A program made the translations under genes and the position numbers. Under the pieces are notes generated by a model. It did no database searches and was not told the origin of the DNA. It was given only the letters and a program-made list of their open reading frames with translations. 64,000 nucleotides of DNA from NCBI RefSeq assembly GCF_900446215.1, contig NZ_UAQZ01000001.1, positions 1,612,001-1,676,000 on the forward strand, in the 5' to 3' direction. Of the stretch, positions 45,479-54,188 are shown piece after piece (positions within the stretch are counted from its first letter, which is position 1; each line of letters opens with the position of its first letter). The DNA comes from Burkholderia cenocepacia. GTDB lineage: Bacteria > Pseudomonadota > Gammaproteobacteria > Burkholderiales > Burkholderiaceae.

Positions 45479-46011
45479 AAAAAGGAACGCCGTCACGAAT
45501 GCAACAATGACCGAATCGCGGCAGCGGCATCGTAAGTATTTAGAAAGACTGTTTCCGAATCGCCGGTATAACGGCCTGGGTGCAACCGCAAACGTTTTAC
45601 TTCGGCCGAATTGAGCGGATAATGGCGCAGCGCGGTGAGGAAAAAAATGCAGTGAACCTGAGAGCAGACGTAGTGAAGAATAGAAGTCGGTCCGCCGCGC
45701 TGCCGATACGAGGTCGGCTGCCCGGAGCGCCGGGTCGGGGTTGCCCGGTCCGGCGCGCACCGGACCGTTGAATCCGTCCCGCCAGTCCCGCCAGCTTGGC
45801 CGATCCTTCGTGATCCTCTTCAGCTTCTCCGCCGTCGTATCCCGAATCCCCGCCTTTTACCGATCGTCGCCGCATGACGCGATCGATCCAATGCTTTCGT
45901 TTTTATTACGATTCGAGCCGCCCAATTGCTTGAAACAGAAAGGCATTCGTCAGGAATGCAGAGCGCATCGCGTATTCACGTTGTGGCCAGGCGACACGTT
46001 GAAAATTAATT

Positions 46012-46030
46012 AAAAACACGAATCATTCTC
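46012..46030 (+). promoter_or_regulatory. Possible Fur box (one good half)
   Basis: AATCATTCTC at 46021-46030 matches nine of ten bases of the right half of the Fur consensus; the left half is poor. TATTAT at 46034-46039 could be the -10 element. Iron control of the TonB receptor is inferred. Confidence 0.45.
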
Positions 46031-46053
46031 GTTTATTATTTCGCCGCATTACG

Positions 46054-46081
46054 AGCCGTGACGGGATGTCACGGCTTTTTT
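46054..46081 (+). terminator. Intrinsic terminator-like hairpin in the TonB receptor leader
   Basis: Perfect nine-base stem AGCCGTGAC / GTCACGGCT with a GGGAT loop, running into six T residues. It lies between the Fur-like promoter and the receptor start codon 53 bases later, so it either ends an upstream transcript or acts on the receptor mRNA leader. Confidence 0.75.
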
Positions 46082-46134
46082 CGTGCCGCTTGCGCTGGCC
46101 GTTCGCCGTTTTCTTCACCACCTCTACGTTCACG

Positions 46135-48264
46135 ATGAAACTCCACACGAGCGCGTGCCATGCGCTTCTGATCGCCACGTCGCTGGCCGGCGCCCGCACT
46201 TCGTTTGCGCAGGCGAGCGATGCCGCGGCGACCCTGCCCGCGATTTCCGTCAACGCGGCCGCCGAGCATGGGTCGTACGACGGCGGCCATTCGCGCGCGG
46301 CGACCAAGACCGACATGTCGCTGATGGACGTGCCGCAAACCGTGAACGTCGTGCCGCACGCGGTGATCGAGGATCAGAACGCGACGTCGCTGCAGGACGC
46401 GCTGCGCAACGTGCCGGGCGTCGGCTTCTCGGTCGGCGACGGCCAGCGCGACCAGATCACGATCCGCGGCTTCAACAGCATCACGGACCAGTACGTCGAC
46501 GGCATTCGCGACGACGCGCTGTACTACCGCGACCTGTCGAACGTCGATCGCGTCGAGGTGCTGAAGGGGCCGGCGGCCGTGCTGTACGGGCGCGGCTCGG
46601 CGGGCGGCATCGTGAATCGCGTGCTGAAGCGGCCGCAGGCGAACCCGGTGAACGACGTGGGCGTGACGCTCGGCACGCGCGGCGAGCGGCGCGGCGAGTT
46701 CGATCTCGGCTGGAACCCGAACGACGCGGCGCGCTTTCGCATCACCGGCGCGGCCGAGAATTCGAACAGCTTCCGCGACCGGTTCCAGCTCAACCGGCAG
46801 GCGATCGCGCCGTCCGCGCAGTTCAAGCTCGACCGCGACACGGTGCTGAACGTCGAATTCGACTACCTGCACGACCGCCGCACGTCCGATCAGGGGTTGC
46901 CCGCGTATCGCGGCCGGCCGGTCGACGTGCCGATCAACACGTACTACGGGTCGGCCGACGGCGGGAACAGTTCGTACAACGACATCTCCGCGAAAAGCGC
47001 GACGGTGTCGCTCGATCACCGCTTCAACGATTCGCTGTCGTTCCACGGCGCGATCCGCGCGTACGACTTCTCGCTCGAGCGGAAGAACTACGTGACGTAC
47101 GAGCCGATCAAGACCGCCGCGCACCCGGTCGTCACGCTCGATCAGTCGACGCGCCAGCGCACCGATCACGGCATCGACGGGCTGTTCGAACTCACGCAGA
47201 AGACCTCGCTGTTCGGCATGCGTCACGAGCTGCTGTACGGGCTGGAGCTGTCGCAGCAGCAGAAGTTCGACACGATCTACAGCGTGACGAAGGTCGCGAC
47301 CTACGATCTGTTCAATCCGCAGCCGGTCGTCCTGCCCGGCGTGCCGGGCGGCACGCGTGCGAAGACGAACGCGTCGACCGTCGTCGGGCTCGCGGGCGTC
47401 TATGCGCAGGACCTGATCTCGCTGACCGAACACTGGAAGGTGCTCGCCGGCCTGCGCTTCGATTACCTGAACCAGATCCGCCACGACTACACGTCGTCGA
47501 ACGTCAATCTCGACCGCACCGATCATGCATGGAGCCCGCGCGTCGGCCTGATCTACGAACCGCTCGACTGGCTCACGCTGTACGGGTCGTTCAGCCAGTC
47601 GTTCTCGCCGCTGGCCGACACGCTGATCAGTTCCGGCGCGTTCTCGAACGGCGCCGCGCTCGCGCCGCAGAAGACCACCGCGTATGAAGTGGGCTCGCGC
47701 TTCGACCTTGGCGGCAAGGCGACGGCCAGCGTCGCGCTGTTCGACATGCGCCAGACCAACCAGCAGATCGGCGACCCGGCGAATCCCGGCTATGCCCTGC
47801 CGATCGGCACGCAGCACGTGCGCGGGATGGAGCTCGGCTTCACCGGCGAGATCGCGCCGAAGTGGTCGGTGTATGCGGGTTACGCGTACCTGAACGGCAC
47901 GGTGGACGGGTCCGCGCAATCGACGGCGGCCGGCCTGGCGGTGTCGAGCAACACGCCGGGGCTGATGCCGCGCCACAGCGCGAACCTGTGGCTCAAGCGC
48001 GAGCTGCCGTACGGCTTCTATGCGGCGGCCGGCATGCAGTTCCAGTCCGCGCGCTATACGTCGGCGAGCGATCTCGTCACGCTGCCGTCGTTCACGGTGT
48101 TCAACCTGGGCGCCGGCTATCGCAGCAAGAAGGTCGACGTGACGCTCACGCTCGACAACCTGTTCGATCGACGCTACTTCATCGCCGCGCACGGCAACGC
48201 GGACCTGTACAACATGCCGGGCGATCCGCGCACGCTGACCGCCACGGTGAAGTGGCACATGTAA
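46135..48264 (+). CDS. TonB-dependent siderophore receptor
   Basis: 709 residues. Signal peptide about 1-25 (ending TSFAQ). The plug domain has MSLMDVPQTVNVVPHAVIED, LQDALRNVPGVGFSVGDGQR and VEVLKGPAAVLYGRGSAGGI, the hallmark of catecholate/hydroxamate siderophore receptors such as FhuE/FiuA types; the barrel ends LTATVKWHM. ATG 46135 is chosen because the signal peptide begins there. A partial Fur box upstream supports iron regulation. It stands alone, without biosynthesis or ABC genes. Confidence 0.92.
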   Translation: MKLHTSACHALLIATSLAGARTSFAQASDAAATLPAISVNAAAEHGSYDGGHSRAATKTDMSLMDVPQTVNVVPHAVIEDQNATSLQDALRNVPGVGFSVGDGQRDQITIRGFNSITDQYVDGIRDDALYYRDLSNVDRVEVLKGPAAVLYGRGSAGGIVNRVLKRPQANPVNDVGVTLGTRGERRGEFDLGWNPNDAARFRITGAAENSNSFRDRFQLNRQAIAPSAQFKLDRDTVLNVEFDYLHDRRTSDQGLPAYRGRPVDVPINTYYGSADGGNSSYNDISAKSATVSLDHRFNDSLSFHGAIRAYDFSLERKNYVTYEPIKTAAHPVVTLDQSTRQRTDHGIDGLFELTQKTSLFGMRHELLYGLELSQQQKFDTIYSVTKVATYDLFNPQPVVLPGVPGGTRAKTNASTVVGLAGVYAQDLISLTEHWKVLAGLRFDYLNQIRHDYTSSNVNLDRTDHAWSPRVGLIYEPLDWLTLYGSFSQSFSPLADTLISSGAFSNGAALAPQKTTAYEVGSRFDLGGKATASVALFDMRQTNQQIGDPANPGYALPIGTQHVRGMELGFTGEIAPKWSVYAGYAYLNGTVDGSAQSTAAGLAVSSNTPGLMPRHSANLWLKRELPYGFYAAAGMQFQSARYTSASDLVTLPSFTVFNLGAGYRSKKVDVTLTLDNLFDRRYFIAAHGNADLYNMPGDPRTLTATVKWHM

Positions 48265-48282
48265 CGCACGCGGTGCGCGACA

Positions 48283-48813
48283 ATGCGGGTCTTCGTCACG
48301 ACGACCCGCACCCGACTGCCCATGAGCCGCCACGCGCTTGATGCGTCCAGCATGACCGCCCGCGCCCGCGCGCTGCTTTTATCGTTGCTGGCGTGCGGCC
48401 CGGTCGCGGCCGGTGCGCAGACGATTCCCGCGGATGCCGAGCCGGGTTGCCATGCCGTGCATGTCGACCGGACGATCACGCTGTCGGGGCGTTACGCGCT
48501 CGACTACGGCGACGAATCGATCGGGCCGGACGTGGGGTTCGAAGAGGACGACGCGTCGGCGCGGCACTTGCCTGATCACCCGCAGCGCGCAGGCGTGATC
48601 GTTTTCACGAACCAGTCCGACGCGCGGCGCCGGCTGCGGCTGCCCGCCGCGCAGCCGCGCGGCGTGTGCCGGTTCGACGGGCGTGCGACGCTCGTGATCC
48701 GCGATCTGGAGACCGCGTGCCCGGGGCTGGAAACGCCCGATCGTGCGCGGCTGGTGAAGGTCGTGTCAGCCGACGCGCCGGCGCGGCACGCATGCGGCGC
48801 CACCGCGCGGTGA
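48283..48813 (+). CDS. Exported hypothetical protein
   Basis: 176 residues as written; a signal peptide lies at about 24-45 (ARALLLSLLACGPVAAGAQ), so the true start may be ATG 48352. The mature protein has four Cys and reads like a small beta-rich periplasmic protein. Starts 19 bases after the TonB receptor stop, so it may be co-transcribed and iron-regulated. Family not recognised. Confidence 0.5.
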   Translation: MRVFVTTTRTRLPMSRHALDASSMTARARALLLSLLACGPVAAGAQTIPADAEPGCHAVHVDRTITLSGRYALDYGDESIGPDVGFEEDDASARHLPDHPQRAGVIVFTNQSDARRRLRLPAAQPRGVCRFDGRATLVIRDLETACPGLETPDRARLVKVVSADAPARHACGATAR

Positions 48814-48832
48814 CACCGGCGCGGCAGCGCCG

Positions 48833-49780
48833 TTACTCGACGTCTTCGTCATCCTCTTCATCGGCGTCTCGCGCGTCGCGTTCCGGCGCCGCATACGCGC
48901 TCGCCTGTTCGAGCAGCCAGCCGCGGAACGATTCCAGCGGCTTGCTGTGGCTGAACTCCGTCGGATACACGAGGTAGTACGCCGAATCGCCGACGGTTGC
49001 CGCATCGCACGGCACGACGAGCCCGAGTTGCTGCAACTGTTCCTCGACGAAAAACTTCGGCACGAGCGCGACGCCGAGCCCGGCCGCGGCCGCGCTGATC
49101 AGCATCGTATGCAGCTCGTAGCGCACGCCCTGCATCGTGCGGATGTCCTCGACGCCGTGCGTCTCGAACCACTGCGCCCACGCGCCGGGGCGCGTCGTCG
49201 AGTGCAGCAGCGGGTACGCGAGCAGATCCTCGACGCGCTCGACCGGCCCGTTCAGCAGCGCGGGCGAGCAGATCGGCACGACTTCCTCGCCGAACAGATA
49301 GTCGGACGACGTGCCGGGCCAGGTCGGCTTGCCGTAGTGGATCGCGGCTTCGAAGTGCGTGTCCTCGAACGAGAACAGGTCGGTGCGGCTGCCCATGTTC
49401 ACGCGCACGTCGGGCGTGCGGTCGTAGAAGCTCTTGATGCGCGGGATCAGCCAGTGCGACGCGAAGGTCGGCAGCACCGCGAGTTCCAGGTAGCCGCCGC
49501 CGCTGCCGTGCGCGATGATCGACAGCGTGTCGCGGTCGAGCGCTTCCAGCGCGCGCCGCACCTGCGTGCCGTACAGCTTGCCGGCGCGCGTCAGCACGAC
49601 GCGCTGCTTCACGCGCGCGAACAGCCGCACGCCGAGGCTCGCCTCCAGCGTCGCGATCTGCCGCGACACCGCGCTTTCGGTCAGGAACAGCTCCTTGGCC
49701 GCGTGCGTGAAGCTCTCGTGGCGGGCGGCGGCTTCGAAAGCCACGAGCGCGCCCATGTTGGGGATCTTGAATTTGCGCAT
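48833..49780 (-). CDS. LysR-family regulator (GcvA-like)
   Basis: 315 residues. The first 60 residues (MGALVAFEAAARHESFTHAA, then LTESAVSRQIATLEASLGVR) are a GcvA-type HTH; the effector domain includes LLHSTTRPGAWAQWFETHGV. An unusual acidic C-terminal tail (about ten Asp/Glu in the last 13 residues) is present. It is divergent from the DUF1338 gene (225-base spacer with an AT-rich core near 49850-49890), which it probably controls. Confidence 0.9.
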   Translation of the reverse strand: MRKFKIPNMGALVAFEAAARHESFTHAAKELFLTESAVSRQIATLEASLGVRLFARVKQRVVLTRAGKLYGTQVRRALEALDRDTLSIIAHGSGGGYLELAVLPTFASHWLIPRIKSFYDRTPDVRVNMGSRTDLFSFEDTHFEAAIHYGKPTWPGTSSDYLFGEEVVPICSPALLNGPVERVEDLLAYPLLHSTTRPGAWAQWFETHGVEDIRTMQGVRYELHTMLISAAAAGLGVALVPKFFVEEQLQQLGLVVPCDAATVGDSAYYLVYPTEFSHSKPLESFRGWLLEQASAYAAPERDARDADEEDDEDVE

Positions 49781-50005
49781 GATGCTCTATTTATCCGACA
49801 AAAAGGGCCGCGCCGCACGGGGGTGAAGGGGAGCGAAGGGCCGCCGATAATTCCAAAAACTCATCACATATCAATTTAATCTCGCTTTACGCCCCGCTGC
49901 AACCCTTTGAATAATGCTTCCCGTGCAAGGTCAGGCGCCCGCCGGGCGGCCGGCCGACGAGTTGCCGGCACGTTTGCCGGCGGGTCCCCCGAGACGAGAA
50001 TCCTG

Positions 50006-51034
50006 ATGCGCAATCCGAATATCGACAGCTTGCTGACGAAGCTGCTGGGACAGGCGAAGACCGACGCCCTGTTCTCGACCCTGAACATGCCGGCCATCCT
50101 CGAAGAATGGGAAGACGGCGTCGTGACGCGCGCGGAAATCGCGCAGGCGATGAACATGGCGCTGTTCGAAGGGCTGCTCGAGCGTTCGGCGAACGGCCGC
50201 GCGTACACGGCCGAGGCGATCGAAAACGGCGGCTCGGTCTATTTCGACCACGGCGCGTTGCGCACGGTGCGCTGGCCGCACACGGGCGCGCTGCCGCCGG
50301 GCGAGGCGGCGTTCACGCGCATCCTGCGTCCGCTCGGCTTCCGCCTGAACGGCCGTTACCCGCTCGACAAGCTCGGCATGACGGGCCGCGCGTATGCGCA
50401 TGAAGACGCGCCGGACGAAATCGCGCAGTTTTTCGTCAGCGAACTGCATCCGGAGCGCTTCTCGAAGGAATTCCAGCAGGCGGTGACGAACGTCATCAGT
50501 TCGTCGTGCGACCCGCTGTCGCCGGCGGCCGTCGCGCTGCTGTGGGAAGTCGAGCGCGAAGGCTGGCTGTCGCTCGAAGCCGCGCACGTGCTGCTGCCGG
50601 AAATCGTCGGCGCGTTCGCGCGCCAGCACGATGTGCCGAACGAGCTTGACTACGAAACGCTGCTGATGGAATCGGCGGAGATGGCGTGGATCGCGACCGA
50701 AGGCAATGCGTTCAACCATGCGACCGACCGCGTCGCCGACGTGTTCAAGCTGTCCGACGACGAGAAGGCGAAGGGCCGGCCGATGAAGCCGGAGGTCGAG
50801 CGCTCGCGCTCGGGCCGCGTGTTCCAGACGGCCTATCGCGCGGATACCGTCGAGCGCGAATTCCGCACCCGCGACGGCGGCACGGTCAAGCGCAACGTGC
50901 CGGGGTCGTTCTACGAATTCATCACGCGCAAGCGCACGTTCGACCAGGCGGCGCGGCGCTGGGTGACCGACCTGCGCTTCGACGCGGGCAATGCGCAGGG
51001 CATCTTCAAGATGACGGCGAACGCGGCGAAGTAA
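50006..51034 (+). CDS. DUF1338 protein, 2-oxoadipate dioxygenase/decarboxylase family
   Basis: 342 residues. Conserved His in VYFDHGALRTVR and EGNAFNHATDRV and Glu in SFYEFITRK are the expected Fe(II) site of DUF1338, whose member HglS turns 2-oxoadipate into 2-hydroxyglutarate in lysine breakdown. This protein is about 100 residues shorter than HglS, so the substrate could differ. ATG 50006 is the start where homology begins. The divergent LysR gene is its likely regulator, and a strong terminator follows at 51070. Confidence 0.85.
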   Translation: MRNPNIDSLLTKLLGQAKTDALFSTLNMPAILEEWEDGVVTRAEIAQAMNMALFEGLLERSANGRAYTAEAIENGGSVYFDHGALRTVRWPHTGALPPGEAAFTRILRPLGFRLNGRYPLDKLGMTGRAYAHEDAPDEIAQFFVSELHPERFSKEFQQAVTNVISSSCDPLSPAAVALLWEVEREGWLSLEAAHVLLPEIVGAFARQHDVPNELDYETLLMESAEMAWIATEGNAFNHATDRVADVFKLSDDEKAKGRPMKPEVERSRSGRVFQTAYRADTVEREFRTRDGGTVKRNVPGSFYEFITRKRTFDQAARRWVTDLRFDAGNAQGIFKMTANAAK

Positions 51035-51069
51035 GCACGGCGCGGCACGTATCGCGTGCACAAGCAGAA

Positions 51070-51105
51070 GGGCCGGCGGCTGGTTTCAGCCGTCGGCCCG
51101 TTTTC
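51070..51105. terminator. Intrinsic terminator after the DUF1338 gene
   Basis: Thirteen-base stem (GGGCCGGCGGCTG with CAGCCGTCGGCCC, one G-T pair) around GTTT, followed by GTTTT. Confidence 0.85.
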
Positions 51106-51126
51106 ATTGACGGGGCGTCGCGTGCG

Positions 51127-51210
51127 TCAGAATAGGTGCGTGACCAGAAAAAACAGCACCAGCAGCCCGATCGGTACGCCGAGCAGCCATGCGATCAGAT
51201 ATTTGCCCAT
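51127..51210 (-). CDS. 27-residue hydrophobic membrane peptide
   Basis: Begins MGKYLIAWLLGVPIGLLV, a single membrane-spanning helix, ending VTHLF. GGAGG lies eight bases before ATG 51210, a strong ribosome binding site, so it is translated. Similar tiny membrane peptides occur next to CsbD and BON stress genes; the next genes on the same strand are exactly those. Function unknown. Confidence 0.7.
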   Translation of the reverse strand: MGKYLIAWLLGVPIGLLVLFFLVTHLF

Positions 51211-51273
51211 GTCGTTGTCCTCCGCGTGGCCGCGACGCGGTGCGCGTCGCGGCGGGGTGAGACGACTGGCGCG

Positions 51274-51471
51274 TTACAGCTCGCGGTCGAATTCCTTCAA
51301 CTGCTTCTCGGCTTCGTCGCGGGCGATCCCGTAACGCTCCTGGATCTTGCCGGCCAGATAGTCGCGATTGCCTTCCGCGACCTGAAGATCGTCGTCGGTC
51401 AGCTTGCCCCACTTGGCCTTCAGCTTGCCGGTGAGCTGCTTCCACTGGCCCTTGATCTTGTCTTCGTTCAT
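51274..51471 (-). CDS. CsbD-family stress protein
   Basis: 65 residues: MNEDKIKGQWKQLTGKLKAK, then GKLTDDDLQVAEGNRDYLAG and a charged C-terminus, the complete CsbD/YjbJ fold (a small four-helix protein made under general stress). AAAGGAG precedes ATG 51471. It is one of two CsbD genes here; this one has the longer YjbJ-like form. It is between the membrane peptide and the BON protein on the same strand. Confidence 0.93.
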   Translation of the reverse strand: MNEDKIKGQWKQLTGKLKAKWGKLTDDDLQVAEGNRDYLAGKIQERYGIARDEAEKQLKEFDREL

Positions 51472-51524
51472 GGTGTGCTCCTTTCGTAAGGGGAGAAAAG
51501 TGCGGCGCTCGGCCGCGGGGTAGC

Positions 51525-51875
51525 TCAGGCCTTCGCCTTCAGGCCGGATGCGTCGACGTGCTTCACGCCCTTGATCGCGCGCGTCACGGCGATGGCCTTC
51601 TTCACGGCGACCTTCGTCGGCAGCACGCCCGTGAGCGTGACGACGCCGTCGACCGTCTTCACGCTGATGTCGGTGCTCTTCACGCCGTCGGTGGTTGCGA
51701 GCTCGCCCTTCACCTTGGTCGTGATCCACGTGTCGGTGACCGGCTGATTCGATTCGCTCGCCATGCCGCTGTCGGTCGACGAGGCCTGGGCGTGCGCGTT
51801 CGTGAGCGGGGCGGCGGACAGCAGGAAGGCCGCGCTGACGGCGAGCAGGGTCGAAAGGTGCGAGGTCTTGTTCAT
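51525..51875 (-). CDS. BON-domain periplasmic protein
   Basis: 116 residues. Signal peptide about 1-29 (ending NAHAQ). One BON domain at about 45-113: TDTWITTKVKGELATTDGVK, then ISVKTVDGVVTLTGVLPTKV. The OsmY-like family binds membranes or phospholipid and responds to osmotic stress. GGAGAA precedes ATG 51875. Part of the minus-strand stress cassette. Confidence 0.92.
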   Translation of the reverse strand: MNKTSHLSTLLAVSAAFLLSAAPLTNAHAQASSTDSGMASESNQPVTDTWITTKVKGELATTDGVKSTDISVKTVDGVVTLTGVLPTKVAVKKAIAVTRAIKGVKHVDASGLKAKA

Positions 51876-51949
51876 TGATGTTCTCCTTCGATTGGCGGGT
51901 TGAATCAATCAGTCGGTGAGCACGGCGCGTTCCCGTGCGTTCGTGTGCC

Positions 51950-52114
51950 TCAGCGGGCGATCGGCGTGTCGTAGCCGGGCTCGCGCGGCGGCATGTCCGG
52001 GCGCGGCACGTCGGGCGGCAGCGGTACCGGCGGGTCGGTGCCGGGCGCCGGCTCGGGCGGATTGTCCGGGGCCGGTTCGGGCCGCGTCGGATCGGGTGTC
52101 TGATGCAATTTCAT
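51950..52114 (-). CDS. Proline-rich 54-residue peptide
   Basis: Begins MKLHQTPDPTRPEPAPDNPP and continues as Pro/Asp/Glu repeats to the end (EPGYDTPIAR); nearly 40 percent Pro, so unstructured. GGGAGG nine bases before ATG 52114 is a strong ribosome binding site. Next to stress genes and divergent from the PAS-LuxR regulator. Function unknown. Confidence 0.65.
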   Translation of the reverse strand: MKLHQTPDPTRPEPAPDNPPEPAPGTDPPVPLPPDVPRPDMPPREPGYDTPIAR

Positions 52115-52512
52115 CCGGGTGTCCTCCCTCTGCGGTATGAAAGGGCAGCGCATGAGCGCCGATGCAATACCAGCGTACCGACGCGAACGCGAGCGGACAT
52201 CGCGCAAATTCACCGGATCGGTTAGTGCGTTTGCACTGGGGGACGGAACAGACCGGCGGGACGGGTACGTGCACCACGACCCGGGCAACGCGGCGCGACA
52301 GGCGAGCGGGCCGTGGCGCACCATTCGGCGGGGCACCGCACGATCACGGGCGGCATGCGAATGTACTATTCGAGATAGTGCATTCGCGCGTGTCGCGCCG
52401 TTGCGCGGCACGCGATCATCGCCGCACGCGCCGGCCGGGGCATGCCGTTGCAACGGGCGCCCGGCCGGCGCTCGGGTTGACCGCTCATGTTGACGACAGG
52501 GACAACGATTCG
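52115..52512. other. Divergent control region of the PAS-LuxR gene
   Basis: 398 bases without a gene. Its main feature is the 31-bp inverted repeat at 52357-52387. Confidence 0.5.
52357..52387. promoter_or_regulatory. 31-bp inverted repeat, copy 1, upstream of the PAS-LuxR gene
   Basis: Arms GCGAATGTACTAT and ATAGTGCATTCGC (12 of 13 symmetrical) around a five-base spacer, 125 bases before the start codon. A related repeat with the same 13-5-13 layout lies after the gene at 54056-54086. Confidence 0.7.
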
Positions 52513-54045
52513 ATGAACGAACAAGTAGACGAACAGGCGCTCAAGTCGCATACCGACCGGCGCCAGCTGCACCAGATCATCGCGGGACTCACCGAGGGCG
52601 TGATCCTGATCGAGCCGGACCAGCGGATCGTCTGGGCGAACGAGGCCGCGCTCGCGATGCATGGCGTGACCGAGCTGAAGGCGCTCGGCGCGGACGTCAC
52701 CGAATACCGCGAGCGATTCCGGCTGCGCTACCGGAACAACCATCCGGTGCGCGACGGCCACTATCCGATGGATCGCGTGATCGCCGGAGAGGAGTTCAGC
52801 GACGTGACGGTCGAAGTCGAATCGGCCGCCGACGCGTCGGTGAGCTGGGTGCACCGCATCCGCAGCCTGGTGCTGACGAACGCGGCCGGCGAACCCGACT
52901 GCCTCGCGCTCGTGCTGCACGATGCGACCGAATGGGCGAGCGCCGAGGAGCGCTTCGAGCGCACCTTCAACGCGAACCCGGCGCCGGCGGTGATCTGCCG
53001 GCTCGACGACTTGCGCTACGTGAAGGTCAACCAGGGCTTTCTCGACATGACGGGCCACGCGCGCGACGACGTGCTCGGCCGCTCGGTGTACGAGATCGAC
53101 GTGCTCGAACAGGCCGAACGGCGCGAGCTCGCGATCGAGCGGCTCGGCGAAGGCGCGACGATTCCGCAGATGGAGGCCGTGCTCAAGCTTGCCGACGGCA
53201 GCACCAAGGCGGTGGTCGTCGCCGGACAGCCGATCGACATGAACGGCGAGGCGTGCATGCTGTTCACGTTCATGGATCTCGAGCCGCGCAAGCAGGCCGA
53301 GCGCGCGCTGATGCAAAGCGAGGAACGCTTCGCGACGGCCTTCCGGATGGCGCCGGTCGCGATGGCGATCGTCACGGCCGACCGTTTCGAGCTGCTCGAC
53401 GTGAACGATGGGTTTGCCGCGATGACGGGCCATGCGCAGGCCGACCTCCTTGGTAAATCCGCGGACGAGATCGGGCTGTGGGCCGAACGCGGTGCGTGGT
53501 CGCGCATCGAAGGCCGGCTCGCCGGCGACGGCCACGTGCGCAACGTGGACGTGCAGATCCGCACGCGCGACGGCGACGTGCGCGATTGCGTCGTGTCGGC
53601 CGACCCCGTCGCGATTCACGGACGCGACTGCCTGCTCGTCGCGCTGCTCGACATCAGCGACCGCAAGCGTACCGAGATGGAGCTCGTCTATGCGATCGAG
53701 ACCGCGATGCAGGATGCGTCGTGGTTCAGCCGTACGCTGATCGAGAAGCTCGCGAACGTGCGGCGCGCGAATGCGCCGGATGCGGGCGCGCAGCTGTCCG
53801 ACCTGACCGCGCGCGAGCGCGACGTGTTCGACCTGCTGTGCCACGGCCTGGCCGACAAGGAGATCGCCGGCCGCCTCGGGCTCGCGCCGAACACCGTGCG
53901 CAATCACGTCGCGACGATCTACGCGAAGCTCGACGTGCACAGCCGCGGCGAGGCGATCGTGTGGGCGCGCGAGCGCGGGATCGTCGGCACGGCCGAACCG
54001 AACGGCGCGCGCGGCGACAAGGGCGGCGCGAAGGGCAAGGACTGA
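52513..54045 (+). CDS. Triple-PAS sensor with LuxR-type DNA-binding domain
   Basis: 510 residues, cytoplasmic. Three PAS folds at about 17-130 (LTEGVILIEPDQRIVWANEA), 145-260 (FNANPAPAVICRLDDLRYVK) and 275-385 (FRMAPVAMAIVTADRFELLD), then a LuxR HTH at about 425-485 (LTARERDVFDLLCHGLADKE, APNTVRNHVATIYAKLDV). No kinase or receiver domain, so it senses and binds DNA in one protein. Flanking 31-bp repeats suggest autoregulation and control of the CsbD gene behind it. Confidence 0.9.
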   Translation: MNEQVDEQALKSHTDRRQLHQIIAGLTEGVILIEPDQRIVWANEAALAMHGVTELKALGADVTEYRERFRLRYRNNHPVRDGHYPMDRVIAGEEFSDVTVEVESAADASVSWVHRIRSLVLTNAAGEPDCLALVLHDATEWASAEERFERTFNANPAPAVICRLDDLRYVKVNQGFLDMTGHARDDVLGRSVYEIDVLEQAERRELAIERLGEGATIPQMEAVLKLADGSTKAVVVAGQPIDMNGEACMLFTFMDLEPRKQAERALMQSEERFATAFRMAPVAMAIVTADRFELLDVNDGFAAMTGHAQADLLGKSADEIGLWAERGAWSRIEGRLAGDGHVRNVDVQIRTRDGDVRDCVVSADPVAIHGRDCLLVALLDISDRKRTEMELVYAIETAMQDASWFSRTLIEKLANVRRANAPDAGAQLSDLTARERDVFDLLCHGLADKEIAGRLGLAPNTVRNHVATIYAKLDVHSRGEAIVWARERGIVGTAEPNGARGDKGGAKGKD

Positions 54046-54055
54046 CCGCGGCGGT

Positions 54056-54086
54056 ACGAATGCACCATGCCGATTGGTGCATCCGC
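54056..54086. promoter_or_regulatory. 31-bp inverted repeat, copy 2, before the second CsbD gene
   Basis: Arms ACGAATGCACCAT and TTGGTGCATCCGC (ten of 13 symmetrical; ATGCACCA/TGGTGCAT perfect) around a five-base spacer. The left arm matches 11 of 13 bases of the reverse complement of the right arm of copy 1. It starts ten bases after the PAS-LuxR stop and 133 bases before the CsbD start. Confidence 0.65.
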
Positions 54087-54188
54087 ATCTGCCGCCCGCG
54101 GCGTCCGCTTGCGATCCTGTCCACTCGGCGGTGCGGCGCAGGGGCGCGGCGTCGCCGGCTCTCCCCCAAACCATCGCAGGAGATGACC

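Larger units (their letters stand above)
45328..46134. other. Long divergent intergenic region (807 bases)
   Basis: Between the GapN-like gene and a TonB receptor gene. AT-richer than most of the window. Holds an operator-like palindrome at 45461, a hairpin at 45746-45767 (CGGTCCGG/CCGGACCG), a partial Fur-box-like site and an intrinsic terminator (separate entries). No protein gene was found; a small RNA ending at the terminator is possible. Confidence 0.5.

Noticed and set aside
45597-45875. 92-residue minus-strand ORF in the long gap before the TonB receptor
   Set aside because: Low-complexity composition, poor start and no family; the region looks regulatory.
46069-48333. 754-codon minus-strand ORF opposite the second TonB receptor
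   Set aside because: Composition is His/Arg-rich and lacks any domain; it mirrors the real receptor gene.
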